64,000 nt of DNA. Source: Nocardioides ochotonae (GTDB taxonomy: Bacteria; Actinomycetota; Actinomycetes; Propionibacteriales; Nocardioidaceae). Below, one piece after another: positions 18,310 through 28,280 of the stretch. Made by a program: the position numbers and the translations under genes. The notes below the pieces were generated by a model. The model had not been told where the DNA came from, did no database searches, and saw nothing but the letters and a program-made list of their open reading frames with translations. Numbering within the stretch: position 1 is the stretch's first letter; each line of letters opens with the position of its first letter. Location of the stretch: contig NZ_CP061769.1 of the NCBI RefSeq assembly GCF_011420305.2, positions 1,351,001 to 1,415,000 of the forward strand. The letters run 5' to 3'.

Positions 18310-19287
18310 ATGTCTCTGCTGATCGCCGGATCGATCGCCACCGACCACCTGATGTCGTTCGGAGGGCGCTTCGAGGACTCCCTCGTCGTGGAGCAGCTGA
18401 GCAAGCTGTCCGTGTCCTTCCTCGTCGACGACCTCGAGATCCGCCGCGGCGGTGTGGCGCCCAACATCTGCTTCGGTCTGGCGGGTCTCGGGCTGCGCCC
18501 GGTGCTCGTCGGCGCGGCCGGCGAGGACTTCGCGGACTACCGCTCCTGGCTGGAGCGCCACGGCGTGGACTGCTCGCACGTCCGCATCTCCGAGAGCAAG
18601 CACACCGCCCGCTTCGTGTGCACCACCGACACCACGATGGCGCAGTTCGCCTCCTTCTACCCGGGCGCGATGAGCGAGGCCCGGCTGATCGAGCTCGAGC
18701 CGATCGTGGAGCGTGTCGGCACCCCGACCTACGTGCTGATCGGTGCCGACGACCCCGACGGCATGCTGCGCCACACCGAGGAGTGCCGCCAGCGCGGCTA
18801 CCCGTTCATCGCCGACCCCAGCCAGCAGCTGGCCTTCGGCGAGGGCGACCTGATCCGCCAGCTCGTCGACGGCGCCGCGATCCTGCTCACCAACGAGTAC
18901 GAGTCGCACCTGATCGAGCAGAAGACCGGCTGGTCGGCCGACGACGTGCTGGCCCGAGTCGGCATCCAGGTCACCACCCTCGGCAAGGACGGCGTGCGCG
19001 TGCTGCGCAAGGGCGAGGAGCCGATCGTGGTCCCCGCGGCCCGCAACGTCACCGCCGTCGAGCCGACCGGCGTCGGCGACGGCTTCCGGGCCGGCTTCCT
19101 GGCCGCCTCCGAGTGGGGCCTCGGCCTCGAGCGGGCCGCCCAGGTCGGCTGCGTCCTGGCCGCCTACGTGGTCGAGACCGTCGGCACCCAGGAGTACACG
19201 TTCACCCGGCCGGAGTTCCTGGCCCGCTTCGAGGACTCCTACGGCCCGGACGCGGCCGCCGAGGTCGCCCCGCACCTCGCTGTCTGA
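18310..19287 (+). CDS. adoK: PfkB-family adenosine kinase
   Basis: 325 residues of the ribokinase/PfkB family. It closely follows the pattern of M. tuberculosis AdoK (Rv2202c): GSIATDHLM, SVSFLVDDLEIRRGG, HTARFVCTTDTTMAQFASFYPGAMSEAR, ADPSQQLA and the anion-hole signature EPTGVGDGFRAGFL, whose Asp is the catalytic base. It salvages adenosine to AMP. The ATG is eight bases after -10 TAGTCT (18296-18301). Confidence 0.9.
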   Translation: MSLLIAGSIATDHLMSFGGRFEDSLVVEQLSKLSVSFLVDDLEIRRGGVAPNICFGLAGLGLRPVLVGAAGEDFADYRSWLERHGVDCSHVRISESKHTARFVCTTDTTMAQFASFYPGAMSEARLIELEPIVERVGTPTYVLIGADDPDGMLRHTEECRQRGYPFIADPSQQLAFGEGDLIRQLVDGAAILLTNEYESHLIEQKTGWSADDVLARVGIQVTTLGKDGVRVLRKGEEPIVVPAARNVTAVEPTGVGDGFRAGFLAASEWGLGLERAAQVGCVLAAYVVETVGTQEYTFTRPEFLARFEDSYGPDAAAEVAPHLAV

Positions 19288-19322
19288 ACCTCTTCGTCTG
19301 GGGAGGAGCGGGGGAGCGCGGC

Positions 19323-19577
19323 TCAGCTGAGGCGGCGTACGACGTAGCGCGGTACGCCGTCCGGCGCGACGTCCTCCCCGACGTACTCCTGCCCGCGCAT
19401 GCGGCACCAGGCCGGTACGTCGTGGCGTGCGGCGACGTCGTCGGCGAGGACCGCCACGAGCGCGCCCACCTCGACCTCGCCGAACCGCCGACCCAGGGCG
19501 ATCACCGGCAGCGGGCACAGCTGCCCGCGGCAGTCCAGCTCGAGGTCCACCGGGCCGAGTCCCTCGGGTGCGCTCAC
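19323..19577 (-). CDS. TusA-like sulfurtransferase
   Basis: 84 residues. The TusA signature with the sulfur-carrying cysteine is present (LELDCRGQLCPLPVIALGR). GTG 19577 overlaps the stop of the cysteine desulfurase gene as GTGA (19574-19577). It would receive persulfide sulfur from that enzyme and hand it to an acceptor, possibly tRNA thiolation or molybdenum cofactor; the acceptor is not shown by the sequence. Confidence 0.88.
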   Translation of the reverse strand: MSAPEGLGPVDLELDCRGQLCPLPVIALGRRFGEVEVGALVAVLADDVAARHDVPAWCRMRGQEYVGEDVAPDGVPRYVVRRLS

Positions 19578-20731
19578 AGCCCCGCCTCGGCCCGGATGTC
19601 GGCGACGACGCCGGGCAGCACGGCGAGGAACCGCTCGACGTCGGTCTCGTCGGCGTCCCGGGTGAGCGAGAGCCGCACGTTGCCGTGGGTGAGCGCGCCC
19701 ATCGCGGCCAGCACGTGGCTGGGCTCGAGGCTCGAGGACGTGCACGCCGAGCCGCTCGCGACCGCGAAGCCGTGCCGCGCCAGGGCGTGGACGAGCGCCT
19801 CGCCGTCCACGTAGAGGCAGCTGAAGGTCACCACGTGCGGGAGCCGGTCGTCGGGGTGGCCCACCACCTCGACGTCGGGCACGGCCCGGACGCCGTGGCG
19901 GACCCGGTCGACCAGCGCGCGCTGGCGCTCCCCGACCTCGGCGCGCTCCTCGACCACCGCGCGCAGCGCGGCGGCGGCGGCCAGCGCCGCGGGGACGTTC
20001 TCGAACCCGGCGGTGCGCTCGTCGACCCGGTCGTCGCAGGGGAAGGGGTTGCGCCACCGCGCGCCCTTGCGCACCAGCAGCAGGCCGACGCCGGCCGGTC
20101 CGCCCCACTTGTGCGCCGAGGCGGCCGCCGCGGACCAGCCCTCCGGCAGGGGGAGGCGCCCGGCGGAGGCGCAGGCGTCGACCAGCAGCGGCACCTCGCC
20201 GATCCGGGCGGCGACCTCGGCGACCGGCTGGCAGGTTCCGACCTCGTGGTTCGCCGATTGCAGCGCGGCGACGGCGACACCCGGCTCCGCGCAGGCCGCC
20301 GCGAAGTCCTCCACCGAGACCCGCCCGTCCCGGTCGACCGGGACCGCGAGGTGGTCGCCGCCGGCCCAGGCGGCCGCGTGCAGCACGGTGGAGTGCTCGA
20401 CGGCGCTGTGGACGAGCCGCTCGCCCACCCGCCGGCGCCCCCGCAGCAGCCCGAGCAGGCCGCGGTGCACGGCCTCGGTGCCGGAGCCGGTGAAGGAGAC
20501 CTCGTCGGGGCGGACGCCCAGGCACCCCGCGACGACCTCGCGGGCGTTGTCGAGCATCAGGCGCGCCCCGCGGGCGGGGGCGTGCAGGCGCCGCGGGTCG
20601 GCGTACCCCTGGTCGAGCGCGGCGAGGAGCACCTCACGCGCCGCCGGGTGCAGGGGTTCGGAGGACACGGCGTCGAAGTACCGGGCCGGGGGCTGGGGCG
20701 GGGAGGGGGGCCTCCCAGCGTCGTTTGTCAC
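19574..20731 (-). CDS. Cysteine desulfurase (NifS/IscS-like)
   Basis: 385 residues, PLP-dependent class V aminotransferase fold. The PLP lysine lies in SAHKWGGPAGVG and the catalytic cysteine in GSACTSSSLEPSHVL. The N-terminus YFDAVSSEPLHPAAREVL fits the family. GTG 20731 has -10 TAGGTT (20743-20738) six bases upstream. Pairing with a TusA gene in a coupled two-gene operon points to sulfur relay rather than general Fe-S assembly; this is an inference. Confidence 0.93.
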   Translation of the reverse strand: MTNDAGRPPSPPQPPARYFDAVSSEPLHPAAREVLLAALDQGYADPRRLHAPARGARLMLDNAREVVAGCLGVRPDEVSFTGSGTEAVHRGLLGLLRGRRRVGERLVHSAVEHSTVLHAAAWAGGDHLAVPVDRDGRVSVEDFAAACAEPGVAVAALQSANHEVGTCQPVAEVAARIGEVPLLVDACASAGRLPLPEGWSAAAASAHKWGGPAGVGLLLVRKGARWRNPFPCDDRVDERTAGFENVPAALAAAAALRAVVEERAEVGERQRALVDRVRHGVRAVPDVEVVGHPDDRLPHVVTFSCLYVDGEALVHALARHGFAVASGSACTSSSLEPSHVLAAMGALTHGNVRLSLTRDADETDVERFLAVLPGVVADIRAEAGL

Positions 20732-20826
20732 ACCGGGAACCTACCGGGCGACCCGCCCCCGACCAGCCGGTCCGGTCGCGATAGTGTGCGACGTATTCAC
20801 GACCACCCGAGAGGAAGGCTCAGACG

Positions 20827-21747
20827 TTGAGTCTGCAACTCCCCAGGCGCAGGGCCGGATCCGGCGCTCGCCGGGTCCTCCTGCCAGCTGCCCTGGCTGC
20901 CAGCACGCTCGCTCTCGCCGGCTGCTCTGTCGACGAGGGCGCCATCAAGCGGATCGCCATGCCCGACCCCGCCACCACCCAGGGTGAGCACACCCTCGAC
21001 CTGTGGCAGGGCGCTTGGATCGCCGCGCTCGCCACGGGCGTGCTCGTGTGGGGCCTGATCTTCTACGTGATCTGGCGCTACCGCCGACGCCACGCAGATG
21101 AGGTCCCGATCCAGACGCGCTACAACCTGCCGCTGGAGATCTTCTACACGATCGCGCCGATCATGATGGTGGTTGTGTTCTTCGCGCACACCGTCCGCAC
21201 GCAGAACGCGGTCCTCGAGGAGAGCCCCACCCCCGACAACATCGTCGAGGTCACCGCTCAGCAGTGGTCCTGGACCTTCAACCACGGTGTCGGCGAGCCC
21301 GACTACGCCGCGGAGGAGGACTCCAACGACGACGAGTGGGCCTACGACGAGTACGTCTGGGAGCTGGGCACGGGTTCCTACATCCCGACCCTCGTCCTGC
21401 CGGTCGGCGAGACCACGCGGTTCAACCTGCACTCGCCCGACGTCATCCACAGCTTCGGCATCCCCGGCTTCCTGATGAAGATGGACGTCATCCCCGGCCG
21501 GGTGAACCACTTCGAGGTCACCCCGAAGACCGAGGGCACGTACGTCGGCAAGTGCTACGAGCTCTGCGGCGTGTACCACTCGCGGATGCTCTTCAACGTC
21601 GAGGTCGTCAGCCCCGAGCAGTACGACGAGTACGTGGCCGACCTGGCCGCGGACAAGACGAGCCCTGGCCCCCTGCGGGGCCAGGAGGACGCTCGCACGC
21701 AGGCTGGCCTTGCGGGCGAAGACGAGTCTGAGGGAGACACGGAGTGA
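20827..21747 (+). CDS. ctaC: Cytochrome c oxidase subunit II
   Basis: 306 residues. A lipoprotein signal ([15 protein letters not shown]) is followed by two membrane helices and the periplasmic CuA domain. CuA ligands are visible: His in [13 protein letters not shown] and the Cys/His/Met set in [18 protein letters not shown] start with AGGAAGG upstream; -10 TAGTGT at 20782-20787. The stop overlaps ctaD as GTGA. Electrons reach CuA from the diheme QcrC rather than from a soluble cytochrome c, as known for actinobacterial supercomplexes. Confidence 0.96.
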   Translation: MSLQLPRRRAGSGARRVLLPAALAASTLALAGCSVDEGAIKRIAMPDPATTQGEHTLDLWQGAWIAALATGVLVWGLIFYVIWRYRRRHADEVPIQTRYNLPLEIFYTIAPIMMVVVFFAHTVRTQNAVLEESPTPDNIVEVTAQQWSWTFNHGVGEPDYAAEEDSNDDEWAYDEYVWELGTGSYIPTLVLPVGETTRFNLHSPDVIHSFGIPGFLMKMDVIPGRVNHFEVTPKTEGTYVGKCYELCGVYHSRMLFNVEVVSPEQYDEYVADLAADKTSPGPLRGQEDARTQAGLAGEDESEGDTE

Positions 21748-23498
21748 CCGCGACCGTTGCACGGGCCATCGACGTCGAGCCGGCCCGCAAGCCGCTCGGT
21801 CGTGAGCTCGTCCGCATCATGACGACCACCGATCACAAGCTGATCGGCAAGATGTACCTGATCACCTCGTTCGTGTGGTTCTGCGTCGGCGGCCTGATGG
21901 CGCTGCTGATCCGCTCCGAGCTGACCTTCCCGGGCCAGCAGGTCGTGAACGACGAGCTGTACAACCAGCTGTTCACGATGCACGGCACGATCATGCTGCT
22001 GCTGTTCGCGACGCCGCTGTTCTTCGGCTTCGCCAACGTGATGATGCCGATCCAGATCGGCGCACCCGATGTGGCGTTCCCCCGTCTGAACATGCTCAGC
22101 TACTGGCTGTTCCTGTTCGGCGGCCTCATCGCCGCCTCCGGCTTCCTCACCCCGCAGGGTGCGGCCGACTTCGGCTGGTTCGCCTACACGCCGCTGTCGG
22201 ACGCGGTCCGCTCGCCGGGTGTGGGCGGTGACCTGTGGATCATGGGTCTCTACATCGCCGGTATCGGCACGATCCTCGGTGCGGTCAACTTCATCACCAC
22301 GATCATCTGCATGCGTGCCCCCGGCATGACCATGTTCCGGATGCCGCTGTTCACCTGGAACACCCTGATCACCAGCCTGCTGGTGCTGCTCGCCTTCCCG
22401 ATCCTCGGTGGCGCTCTGCTCTCCCTGGAGGCCGACCGCCTGCTCGGGGCGCACATCTTCGACACCGCCCACGGCGGGCCGATCCTGTGGCAGCACCTGT
22501 TCTGGTTCTTCGGCCACCCGGAGGTCTACATCATCGCGCTGCCGTTCTTCGGCATCGCGACGGAGATCCTGCCGGTGTTCAGCCGCAAGCCGATCTTCGG
22601 CTACGTCGGCCTGGTCGGCGCGACCCTCGGCATCGCGATCCTCTCGGTCGCGGTGTGGGCGCACCACATGTTCGTCACCGGCGCGGTCGACCTGCCGTTC
22701 TTCTCCGGCATGACGTTCTTGATCGCGGTGCCAACCGGAGTGAAGTTCTTCAACTGGATCGGCACGATGTGGGGCGGATCGGTGTCCTTCGAGACCCCGA
22801 TGCTGTGGACCATCGGCTTCCTCACCACCTTCCTCTTCGGTGGTCTGACCGGTGTCATCCTCGCCAGCCCGCCGCTGGACTTCCACGTCTCGGACTCCTA
22901 CTTCGTGGTCGCGCACTTCCACTACGTCGTGTTCGGCACCGTGGTGTTCGCGATGTTCGCCGGCTTCTACTTCTGGTGGCCCAAGTTCACCGGACGGATG
23001 CTCGACGAGCGCCTGGGCAAGGTCCACTTCTGGCTGCTGTTCATCGGCTTCCACCTGACCTTCCTGGTCCAGCACTGGCTGGGTGTCGAGGGCATGCCGC
23101 GCCGCTACGCCGACTACCTGCCCGAGGACGGCTTCACCGCCCTCAACCAGGTCTCCACGGTGGGCGCGTTCCTGCTCAGCTTCTCGATGCTGCCGTTCTT
23201 CTACAACGTCTACGTCTCGCGTCGTAACCCGAAGATCGAGGTCGACGACCCGTGGGGCTGGGGTCGCTCCCTGGAGTGGGCCACCAGCTGCCCGCCGCCG
23301 CGGCACAACTTCACGAGCCTGCCGCGGATCCGCTCGGAGTCGCCCGCGTTCGACCTGCACCACCCCGAGGTGGCGGCGCTCGAGCTGGAGGAGAACGAGG
23401 CGGCCCGTGACGGCGGCTTCGCGGACGCCCCTGACATGGAGGGTCGCGAGCAGGTCATCGACCAGCGCACCCACGAGACCCCGGAGGACAAGTCCTGA
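21744..23498 (+). CDS. ctaD: Cytochrome c oxidase subunit I (aa3)
   Basis: 584 residues, twelve-helix heme-copper oxidase core. CuB and the His-Tyr cross-link are in [15 protein letters not shown], further CuB histidines in AHHMFVTG, and the heme a/a3 histidines in [14 protein letters not shown] start overlapping the ctaC stop (21744-21747). A C-terminal hydrophilic tail of about 60 acidic residues extends beyond the last helix. Confidence 0.97.
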   Translation: MTATVARAIDVEPARKPLGRELVRIMTTTDHKLIGKMYLITSFVWFCVGGLMALLIRSELTFPGQQVVNDELYNQLFTMHGTIMLLLFATPLFFGFANVMMPIQIGAPDVAFPRLNMLSYWLFLFGGLIAASGFLTPQGAADFGWFAYTPLSDAVRSPGVGGDLWIMGLYIAGIGTILGAVNFITTIICMRAPGMTMFRMPLFTWNTLITSLLVLLAFPILGGALLSLEADRLLGAHIFDTAHGGPILWQHLFWFFGHPEVYIIALPFFGIATEILPVFSRKPIFGYVGLVGATLGIAILSVAVWAHHMFVTGAVDLPFFSGMTFLIAVPTGVKFFNWIGTMWGGSVSFETPMLWTIGFLTTFLFGGLTGVILASPPLDFHVSDSYFVVAHFHYVVFGTVVFAMFAGFYFWWPKFTGRMLDERLGKVHFWLLFIGFHLTFLVQHWLGVEGMPRRYADYLPEDGFTALNQVSTVGAFLLSFSMLPFFYNVYVSRRNPKIEVDDPWGWGRSLEWATSCPPPRHNFTSLPRIRSESPAFDLHHPEVAALELEENEAARDGGFADAPDMEGREQVIDQRTHETPEDKS

Positions 23499-23914
23499 TG
23501 AAGGCCGAAGCCTGGATCTTCGCCACGTGCGCGATCTTCTTCACCCTGGTCACGCCGGCCTACTGGCTCATCACCGACGCCAGCGACACCGGTGCTGACT
23601 GGACCGGTACGTCGGCTCTGGCGATGTCGACCTTCCTCGCCATCATGGTGGCTCTCTACCTGGGATTCCACGCCAAGCGCATGGACCCCCGCCCGGAGGA
23701 CCGCAAGGAGGCGGAGATCGTGGAGGGCGCCGGCGAGCTCGGCTTCTTCCCGCCGTACTCCTGGTGGCCGCTGTGGTGCGCGAGCGCCATCGCCGTGATC
23801 GCCGTCGGCATCGCGTTCCTCGCCTGGTGGCTGGTGATCATCGGGTTCACGCTCGGTGCCCTGGCCCTGTGCGGCCTGGTGTTCGAGTACTACCGCGGGG
23901 ACCACGCCCACTGA
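23498..23914 (+). CDS. ctaF: Cytochrome c oxidase subunit IV, actinobacterial type
   Basis: 138 residues with four hydrophobic helices ([24 protein letters not shown]; the second near ALAMSTFLAIMVALYLGFH; two at the C-terminus). This small subunit is characteristic of actinobacterial aa3 oxidases. Its ATG shares one base with the ctaD stop (TGATG), so it is co-translated with ctaC-ctaD. Confidence 0.93.
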   Translation: MKAEAWIFATCAIFFTLVTPAYWLITDASDTGADWTGTSALAMSTFLAIMVALYLGFHAKRMDPRPEDRKEAEIVEGAGELGFFPPYSWWPLWCASAIAVIAVGIAFLAWWLVIIGFTLGALALCGLVFEYYRGDHAH

Positions 23915-23935
23915 TCTGGGGCCCACCGCAACCTT

Positions 23936-23974
23936 CGAAGGCCCCCCTGCGTCCCAGACGCAGGGGGGCCTTCG
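23936..23974 (+). terminator. 18-bp terminator after ctaF
   Basis: CGAAGGCCCCCCTGCGTC (23936-23953) pairs perfectly with 23957-23974 around a three-base loop. It ends the ctaC-ctaD-ctaF operon. Confidence 0.9.
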
Positions 23975-24073
23975 GGCGTTTCCGGCCGGAAGCATTCCGA
24001 GCCGGTGTCACTCTGGATGCCTGTTCTCCCGTTCTCCCCTGTCCACCACCCCCCGAGCTGCTCGGAGCACCGC

Positions 24074-25288
24074 ATGACCCTCTCGCTCTCCTCCCCGCGC
24101 GGCCGTACCGCTGCCGCGCTGCTCGCCGCCGTCCTCGGTCTCTCCCTCGTCGCCTGCGACGCCGCGGAGGACGACGAGGCCCCCGCGTCCGTCCCGCCCG
24201 GGGGCAGCGCGTCCGCCGCCGAGGTCGCCGCGCTGTCACTGAGCGCCAACGTGCGCCGCGGCGCCCGCGAGGTGCCGGTGGACCGCATCGTCGAGGTCGC
24301 AGCCGAGCACGGCCGGCTGCGGTCGGTCCGGCTGGGCACGGGGGAGCGTGCCCTCCTCGGCGAGCTCAGCGGGGACGGCGCCACCTGGCGCGCCGCGGAG
24401 CGCCTCGAGCCCGCGACGACGTACACCCTGCGGGTGGTGGGCACGGACGCCGCCGGCGAGCGGACGGTGCAGACCCGGTCGTTCCGCACCCGCGCGCTCA
24501 GCCTCGACGAGCAGACCTTCGCCTCGGTGGCGCCGCTGGCCGGCGAGACCGTCGGTGTCGGCATGCCCGTCGTCGTCACCTTCGACATCGCGGTGCAGGA
24601 CCGGGCGACGTTCGAACGCCACATGCACGTGACCTCGACGCCCCGGCAGGCAGGGTCGTGGCACTGGATCTCCTCGACGGAGGCGCGCTGGCGCCCGCGG
24701 GAGTACTGGCGTCCCGGCACCCGGGTGAAGGTGGACCTGGACCTCAACAGCCTCCCGGCCGGTGCGGGCATCTACGGCCAGGAGAGCCGCCGCCTCGGCT
24801 TCGAGGTCGGCGACGCCCACATCTACCGCGTCGACGCCGCCGCCCACCGGATGCAGGTCTTCAACAATGGCGACCTGGTCAACTCCTTCCCGATCACCAC
24901 CGGCAAGGAGGGGTTCACCACCCGCTCGGGGATCAAGGTGATCATGGAGAAGTCCGAGAGCCGCCGGATGAGCTCGGAGACGGTGGGCATCGCGGCGGGC
25001 AGCGCGGACTCCTACGACATCGACAACGTGCAGTGGGCGATGCGCCTGACCACCTCGGGGGAGTTCATCCACGCGGCGCCGTGGTCGGTGGGCTCCCAGG
25101 GCGTCGCCAACGTGAGCCACGGGTGCACCGGCATGAGCACCGCGGACGCTGCCTGGCTCTACGCCCAGTCCCAGCGCGGCGACGTGGTGGAGTACGTCGG
25201 CACCGACCGCCCGATGACCCTCGAGAACGGCTGGGGCGACTGGAACGCGCCGTTCCGCGAGTACCGCACCGGCAGCGCCCTCGGCTGA
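24074..25288 (+). CDS. L,D-transpeptidase lipoprotein
   Basis: 404 residues. The lipobox LSLVACDAA (Cys about residue 29) anchors it outside the membrane. Two immunoglobulin-like domains precede the YkuD catalytic domain, whose His and Cys are visible in FIHAAPWSVGSQGVANVSHG followed by CTGMS. The enzyme forms 3-3 cross-links in peptidoglycan, as in the LdtMt2 class. ATG 24074 has GGAG six bases upstream; earlier in-frame starts would spoil the signal peptide. It is a single gene between two terminators. Confidence 0.93.
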   Translation: MTLSLSSPRGRTAAALLAAVLGLSLVACDAAEDDEAPASVPPGGSASAAEVAALSLSANVRRGAREVPVDRIVEVAAEHGRLRSVRLGTGERALLGELSGDGATWRAAERLEPATTYTLRVVGTDAAGERTVQTRSFRTRALSLDEQTFASVAPLAGETVGVGMPVVVTFDIAVQDRATFERHMHVTSTPRQAGSWHWISSTEARWRPREYWRPGTRVKVDLDLNSLPAGAGIYGQESRRLGFEVGDAHIYRVDAAAHRMQVFNNGDLVNSFPITTGKEGFTTRSGIKVIMEKSESRRMSSETVGIAAGSADSYDIDNVQWAMRLTTSGEFIHAAPWSVGSQGVANVSHGCTGMSTADAAWLYAQSQRGDVVEYVGTDRPMTLENGWGDWNAPFREYRTGSALG

Positions 25289-25312
25289 GCCCGGCGGGAG
25301 GGCCCGCCGGGC
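25289..25312 (+). terminator. Terminator after L,D-transpeptidase
   Basis: GCCCGGCGGG (25289-25298) pairs with CCCGCCGGGC (25303-25312), loop AGGG. It separates two convergent genes. Confidence 0.7.
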
Positions 25313-25347
25313 CCCGCGGAAGGCTCAGTGCGGGGGAGCGGGTCAGG

Positions 25348-26400
25348 TCAGCGCGCCGGCACCGGGTCCTCCGCGAGCAGCTCCCGCACCCGGGGTGCGA
25401 CCTCGGTGCCGTAGAGCTCGATGCAGCGCATCAGCCGGGCGTGCGGGAGCGGGCCGTTGCTGTACTTCAGGTCGAACCGGCTCAGCCCGAGCGTGCGGAC
25501 GGTCGCTGCGATCTTGGCGGCGACGGTCTCGGGGGAGCCGACGACCAGCGCGCCGTGGTCAGCCTCGCGCTCGAACTCCGCGCGGCTCGCCGGCGGCCAG
25601 CCGCGCTCGCGACCGATCCGGTCCCGGTTGGCCTTGAAGTGCGGGAACAGCACCTCGCGGGCCTCGTCGTCGCTGTCGGCGACGAAGCCGGGGGAGTGCA
25701 CGCCGACCGGCAGCTCGGGTCGGCCGAGCTGGGCCAGGGCGCGGCGGTAGAGGTCGGTGAACGGCGCGAACCGCGCCGCCTCGCCGCCGATGATCGCCAG
25801 CATCAGCGGCAGCCCGTGGCGCGCCGCTCGTACGACGGACTCAGGCGACCCACCCACGGCGACCCAGGCCGGCAGCGGGCCGGCCTCGGGCCGGGGGTAC
25901 AGCCGCGCGTCGACGAGCGGACGGCGGGTGGTGCCGCTCCAGCTGACCGGGCCCTCGCCCTGCAGCGCGACGAACAGGTCGAGCTTCTCCTCGAACAGCA
26001 CCTCGTAGTCGGCGAGGTCGAACCCGAAGAGCGGGAAGGACTCGGTGAACGAGCCGCGGCCGAGCGTCACCTCGGCGCGGCCGCCGGAGATCGCGTCGAT
26101 CGTGGCGAAGCGCTCGTGCACCCGCACCGGGTCCTCCGAGCTGAGCACGGTGACGGCGGTGCCGAGGGTGATGCGCTCGGTGCGGGCCGCGATCGCGGCC
26201 AGCACCACGTCGGGGGCCGAGATCGCGTAGTCGTCGCGGTGGTGCTCGCCGACGTTGAACACGTCGAGGCCGACGCGGTCGGCCAGGACGCCCTGCTCGA
26301 CGACGTCGCGCACGACCTGGGCGTGGGGGAGGGGCTGTCCGTCCTCGCCCACGGTGACGTCGCCGAAGGTGTCGAGGCCGAGCTGGAGCGGGTGGGTCAT
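25348..26400 (-). CDS. LLM-class flavin-dependent oxidoreductase
   Basis: 350 residues, luciferase-like (beta/alpha)8 monooxygenase. Family marks are VFNVGEHHRDDYAISAPDVVLAAIAART, the cis-peptide region TAVTVLSSEDPVRVHERFATIDAISGGRAEVTLGRGSF and VGSPETVAAKI. ATG 26400 has AAGGAG upstream. The substrate is unknown. A short inverted repeat lies just upstream and may be an operator. Confidence 0.9.
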   Translation of the reverse strand: MTHPLQLGLDTFGDVTVGEDGQPLPHAQVVRDVVEQGVLADRVGLDVFNVGEHHRDDYAISAPDVVLAAIAARTERITLGTAVTVLSSEDPVRVHERFATIDAISGGRAEVTLGRGSFTESFPLFGFDLADYEVLFEEKLDLFVALQGEGPVSWSGTTRRPLVDARLYPRPEAGPLPAWVAVGGSPESVVRAARHGLPLMLAIIGGEAARFAPFTDLYRRALAQLGRPELPVGVHSPGFVADSDDEAREVLFPHFKANRDRIGRERGWPPASRAEFEREADHGALVVGSPETVAAKIAATVRTLGLSRFDLKYSNGPLPHARLMRCIELYGTEVAPRVRELLAEDPVPAR

Positions 26401-26415
26401 CGGAACTCCTTCTGA

Positions 26416-26435
26416 GTGGTTGATCGCTCAACCAC
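26416..26435 (-). promoter_or_regulatory. Inverted repeat upstream of LLM gene
   Basis: GTGGTTGA (26416-26423) and TCAACCAC (26428-26435) form an 8-bp inverted repeat with a TCGC centre, 16 bases before the start codon. TetR- or MarR-type operators look like this, and the neighbouring TTGA/TCAA content stands out in GC-rich DNA. No regulator gene is adjacent. Confidence 0.4.
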
Positions 26436-26492
26436 CCCGCGGGGTGATTGATTCCGGGCCGCGGCCGCAGTACTCCGGACTCCGGAAATGGC

Positions 26493-26522
26493 CGAAGGCC
26501 CCGGACGGATCCGGGGCCTTCG
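26493..26522 (-). terminator. Terminator after qcrB
   Basis: CGAAGGCCCCGGA (26493-26505) pairs with TCCGGGGCCTTCG (26510-26522), loop CGGA on +. It ends the ctaE-qcrC-qcrA-qcrB transcript. Confidence 0.88.
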
Positions 26523-26537
26523 GGTGGTGCGGGTCGA

Positions 26538-28280
26538 TCAGTGCTTGTCGCGCAGCGGCTCGTCCTCGACGGGGTGCATGCCGTCGAACTGGTGGCCGTC
26601 GACCGAGTGACCGTCGAGCGCACCGGCGAGCTCGTGCTCGGGCTCGTCGTGGTGGTGCGCCTCCTCGAGCTCGGCCACGGTCGGCTTCTGGACGTTGTCG
26701 GCGTACCAGAGCGCCCGCAGCTTGCGACGCAGCTTCGCGGCGCGGCCGTCGTTCGACGGGTCGCCCTCGGTCTCGATGGAGGCCAGGTCCGGGTCGCGGT
26801 CGCGGGCGGTGAGGGCGTAGGCCTCGTCCTCACCGATCGGCAGGTGCTTCTCGGCGTAGGCGCCCTCCGGCGAGCGCATGATGATGCCGGTCTCGTAGCC
26901 GTGCAGCAGCACGTCGTTGTCGTGACGCTGCAGCGAGATGCACCAACGACGGGTGATGAAGAACGCGATGGCCGGACCCACGAACACCAGGACGCGCATG
27001 GCGTAGGTGATCTGGTTGATGCTCAGGTGCAGCTTGATCGCGATGATGTCGTTGCCGCCGGCGGCCCACATCAGACCGTAGAAGGTCATCAGCGAGACCA
27101 TCAGCGCGGTGCGCGTCGGGGCGTTGCGCGGGCGCTCGAGCAGGTGGTGCTCGCGCTTGTCACCGGTGATCCAGGCCTCCAGGAACGGCAGGAGGAGCAG
27201 GATCGTGAACATCAGGCCCGGCAGGACGATGATCGGCAGGAAGACGTTCCAGGACAGGGTGTGACCCCAGAACTCCGACTCCCAGCCCGGCATGATGCGC
27301 AGCGCGCCGTCCGGCCAGCCCATGTACCAGTCAGGCTGCGAGCCCGCGGTGACCTTGGTCGGGTCGTACGGACCGAACTTCCACACCGGGTTGATCGTCA
27401 TCAGGCCACCCATGAGGGCGCTGACGCCGAAGACGATGAAGAAGAAGCCACCGGCCTTGGCGGCGTACACGGGGAGCATCGGGAAGCCCACGACGTTGCC
27501 CTCGGTGCGGCCGGGACCGGCCCACTGGGTGTGCTTGTGGTACACGAGCAGCAGCATGTGCGCGGCGATGAGCGCGAGCAGCAGGCCCGGCAGCAGCAGC
27601 ACGTGGGCGATGTAGAAGCGGGTGATGATGTCGTCGCCGGGGAACTCGCCGCCGAAGATGAGGAACGACAGGTAGCTGCCGACCACGGGGATGGCCTTCA
27701 TGAAGCCGTCCGCGGCCCGGACGCCGGTGCCCGAGAGCAGGTCGTCGGGCAGCGAGTAGCCGGTGAAGCCCTCGAGCGTGCCGAGGATGAGCAGCAGGCA
27801 GCCGATCACCCAGTTGAGCTCACGCGGCTTGCGGAATGCGCCCGTGAAGTACACGCGCAGCAGGTGGATCATCATCGAGGCGATGAAGAGCATCGCCGCC
27901 CAGTGGTGCATCTGCCGCATGAGCAGACCGCCACGGATGTCGAAGGAGATGTCCAGGCTCGAGGCGAACGCCTCCGTGACGTACATGCCACGGAACTGGT
28001 CGTAGGAGCCGTTGTAGACGATCTCCGCCATCGTCGGCTTGAACCACAGCGTCAGGAAGACGCCGCTGATCAGCAGGACGACGAAGCTCCACAGGGCGAT
28101 CTCGCCCAGCATGAAGGACCAGTGGTCCGGGAAGACCTTGCGCAGGTTCTTCTTCATCATGCCGGCGATGCCCAGGCGCTCGTCGGCCCAGTTGGCGACG
28201 ACGCCGGCCTTGCTCGGCTTGGTGGGCGTGGCAGCGGTCTTGCCGTTGCTCGACGCCACCTTGCTGGTGTCGGTGCTCAT
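26538..28280 (-). CDS. qcrB: Cytochrome bc1 complex cytochrome b
   Basis: 580 residues. The heme b histidines are in MRQMHHWAAMLFIASMMIHLL and FYIAHVLLLPGLLLALIAAH; the quinol-site motif is PDWY (SQPDWYMGW), the actinobacterial form of PEWY. A hydrophilic C-terminal tail of about 130 residues, including a His-rich stretch EEAHHHDEPEHE, exceeds the proteobacterial length, as is typical in actinobacteria. QcrB is the target site of Q203-type inhibitors in mycobacteria. The ATG shares one base with the qcrA stop. Confidence 0.97.
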   Translation of the reverse strand: MSTDTSKVASSNGKTAATPTKPSKAGVVANWADERLGIAGMMKKNLRKVFPDHWSFMLGEIALWSFVVLLISGVFLTLWFKPTMAEIVYNGSYDQFRGMYVTEAFASSLDISFDIRGGLLMRQMHHWAAMLFIASMMIHLLRVYFTGAFRKPRELNWVIGCLLLILGTLEGFTGYSLPDDLLSGTGVRAADGFMKAIPVVGSYLSFLIFGGEFPGDDIITRFYIAHVLLLPGLLLALIAAHMLLLVYHKHTQWAGPGRTEGNVVGFPMLPVYAAKAGGFFFIVFGVSALMGGLMTINPVWKFGPYDPTKVTAGSQPDWYMGWPDGALRIMPGWESEFWGHTLSWNVFLPIIVLPGLMFTILLLLPFLEAWITGDKREHHLLERPRNAPTRTALMVSLMTFYGLMWAAGGNDIIAIKLHLSINQITYAMRVLVFVGPAIAFFITRRWCISLQRHDNDVLLHGYETGIIMRSPEGAYAEKHLPIGEDEAYALTARDRDPDLASIETEGDPSNDGRAAKLRRKLRALWYADNVQKPTVAELEEAHHHDEPEHELAGALDGHSVDGHQFDGMHPVEDEPLRDKH

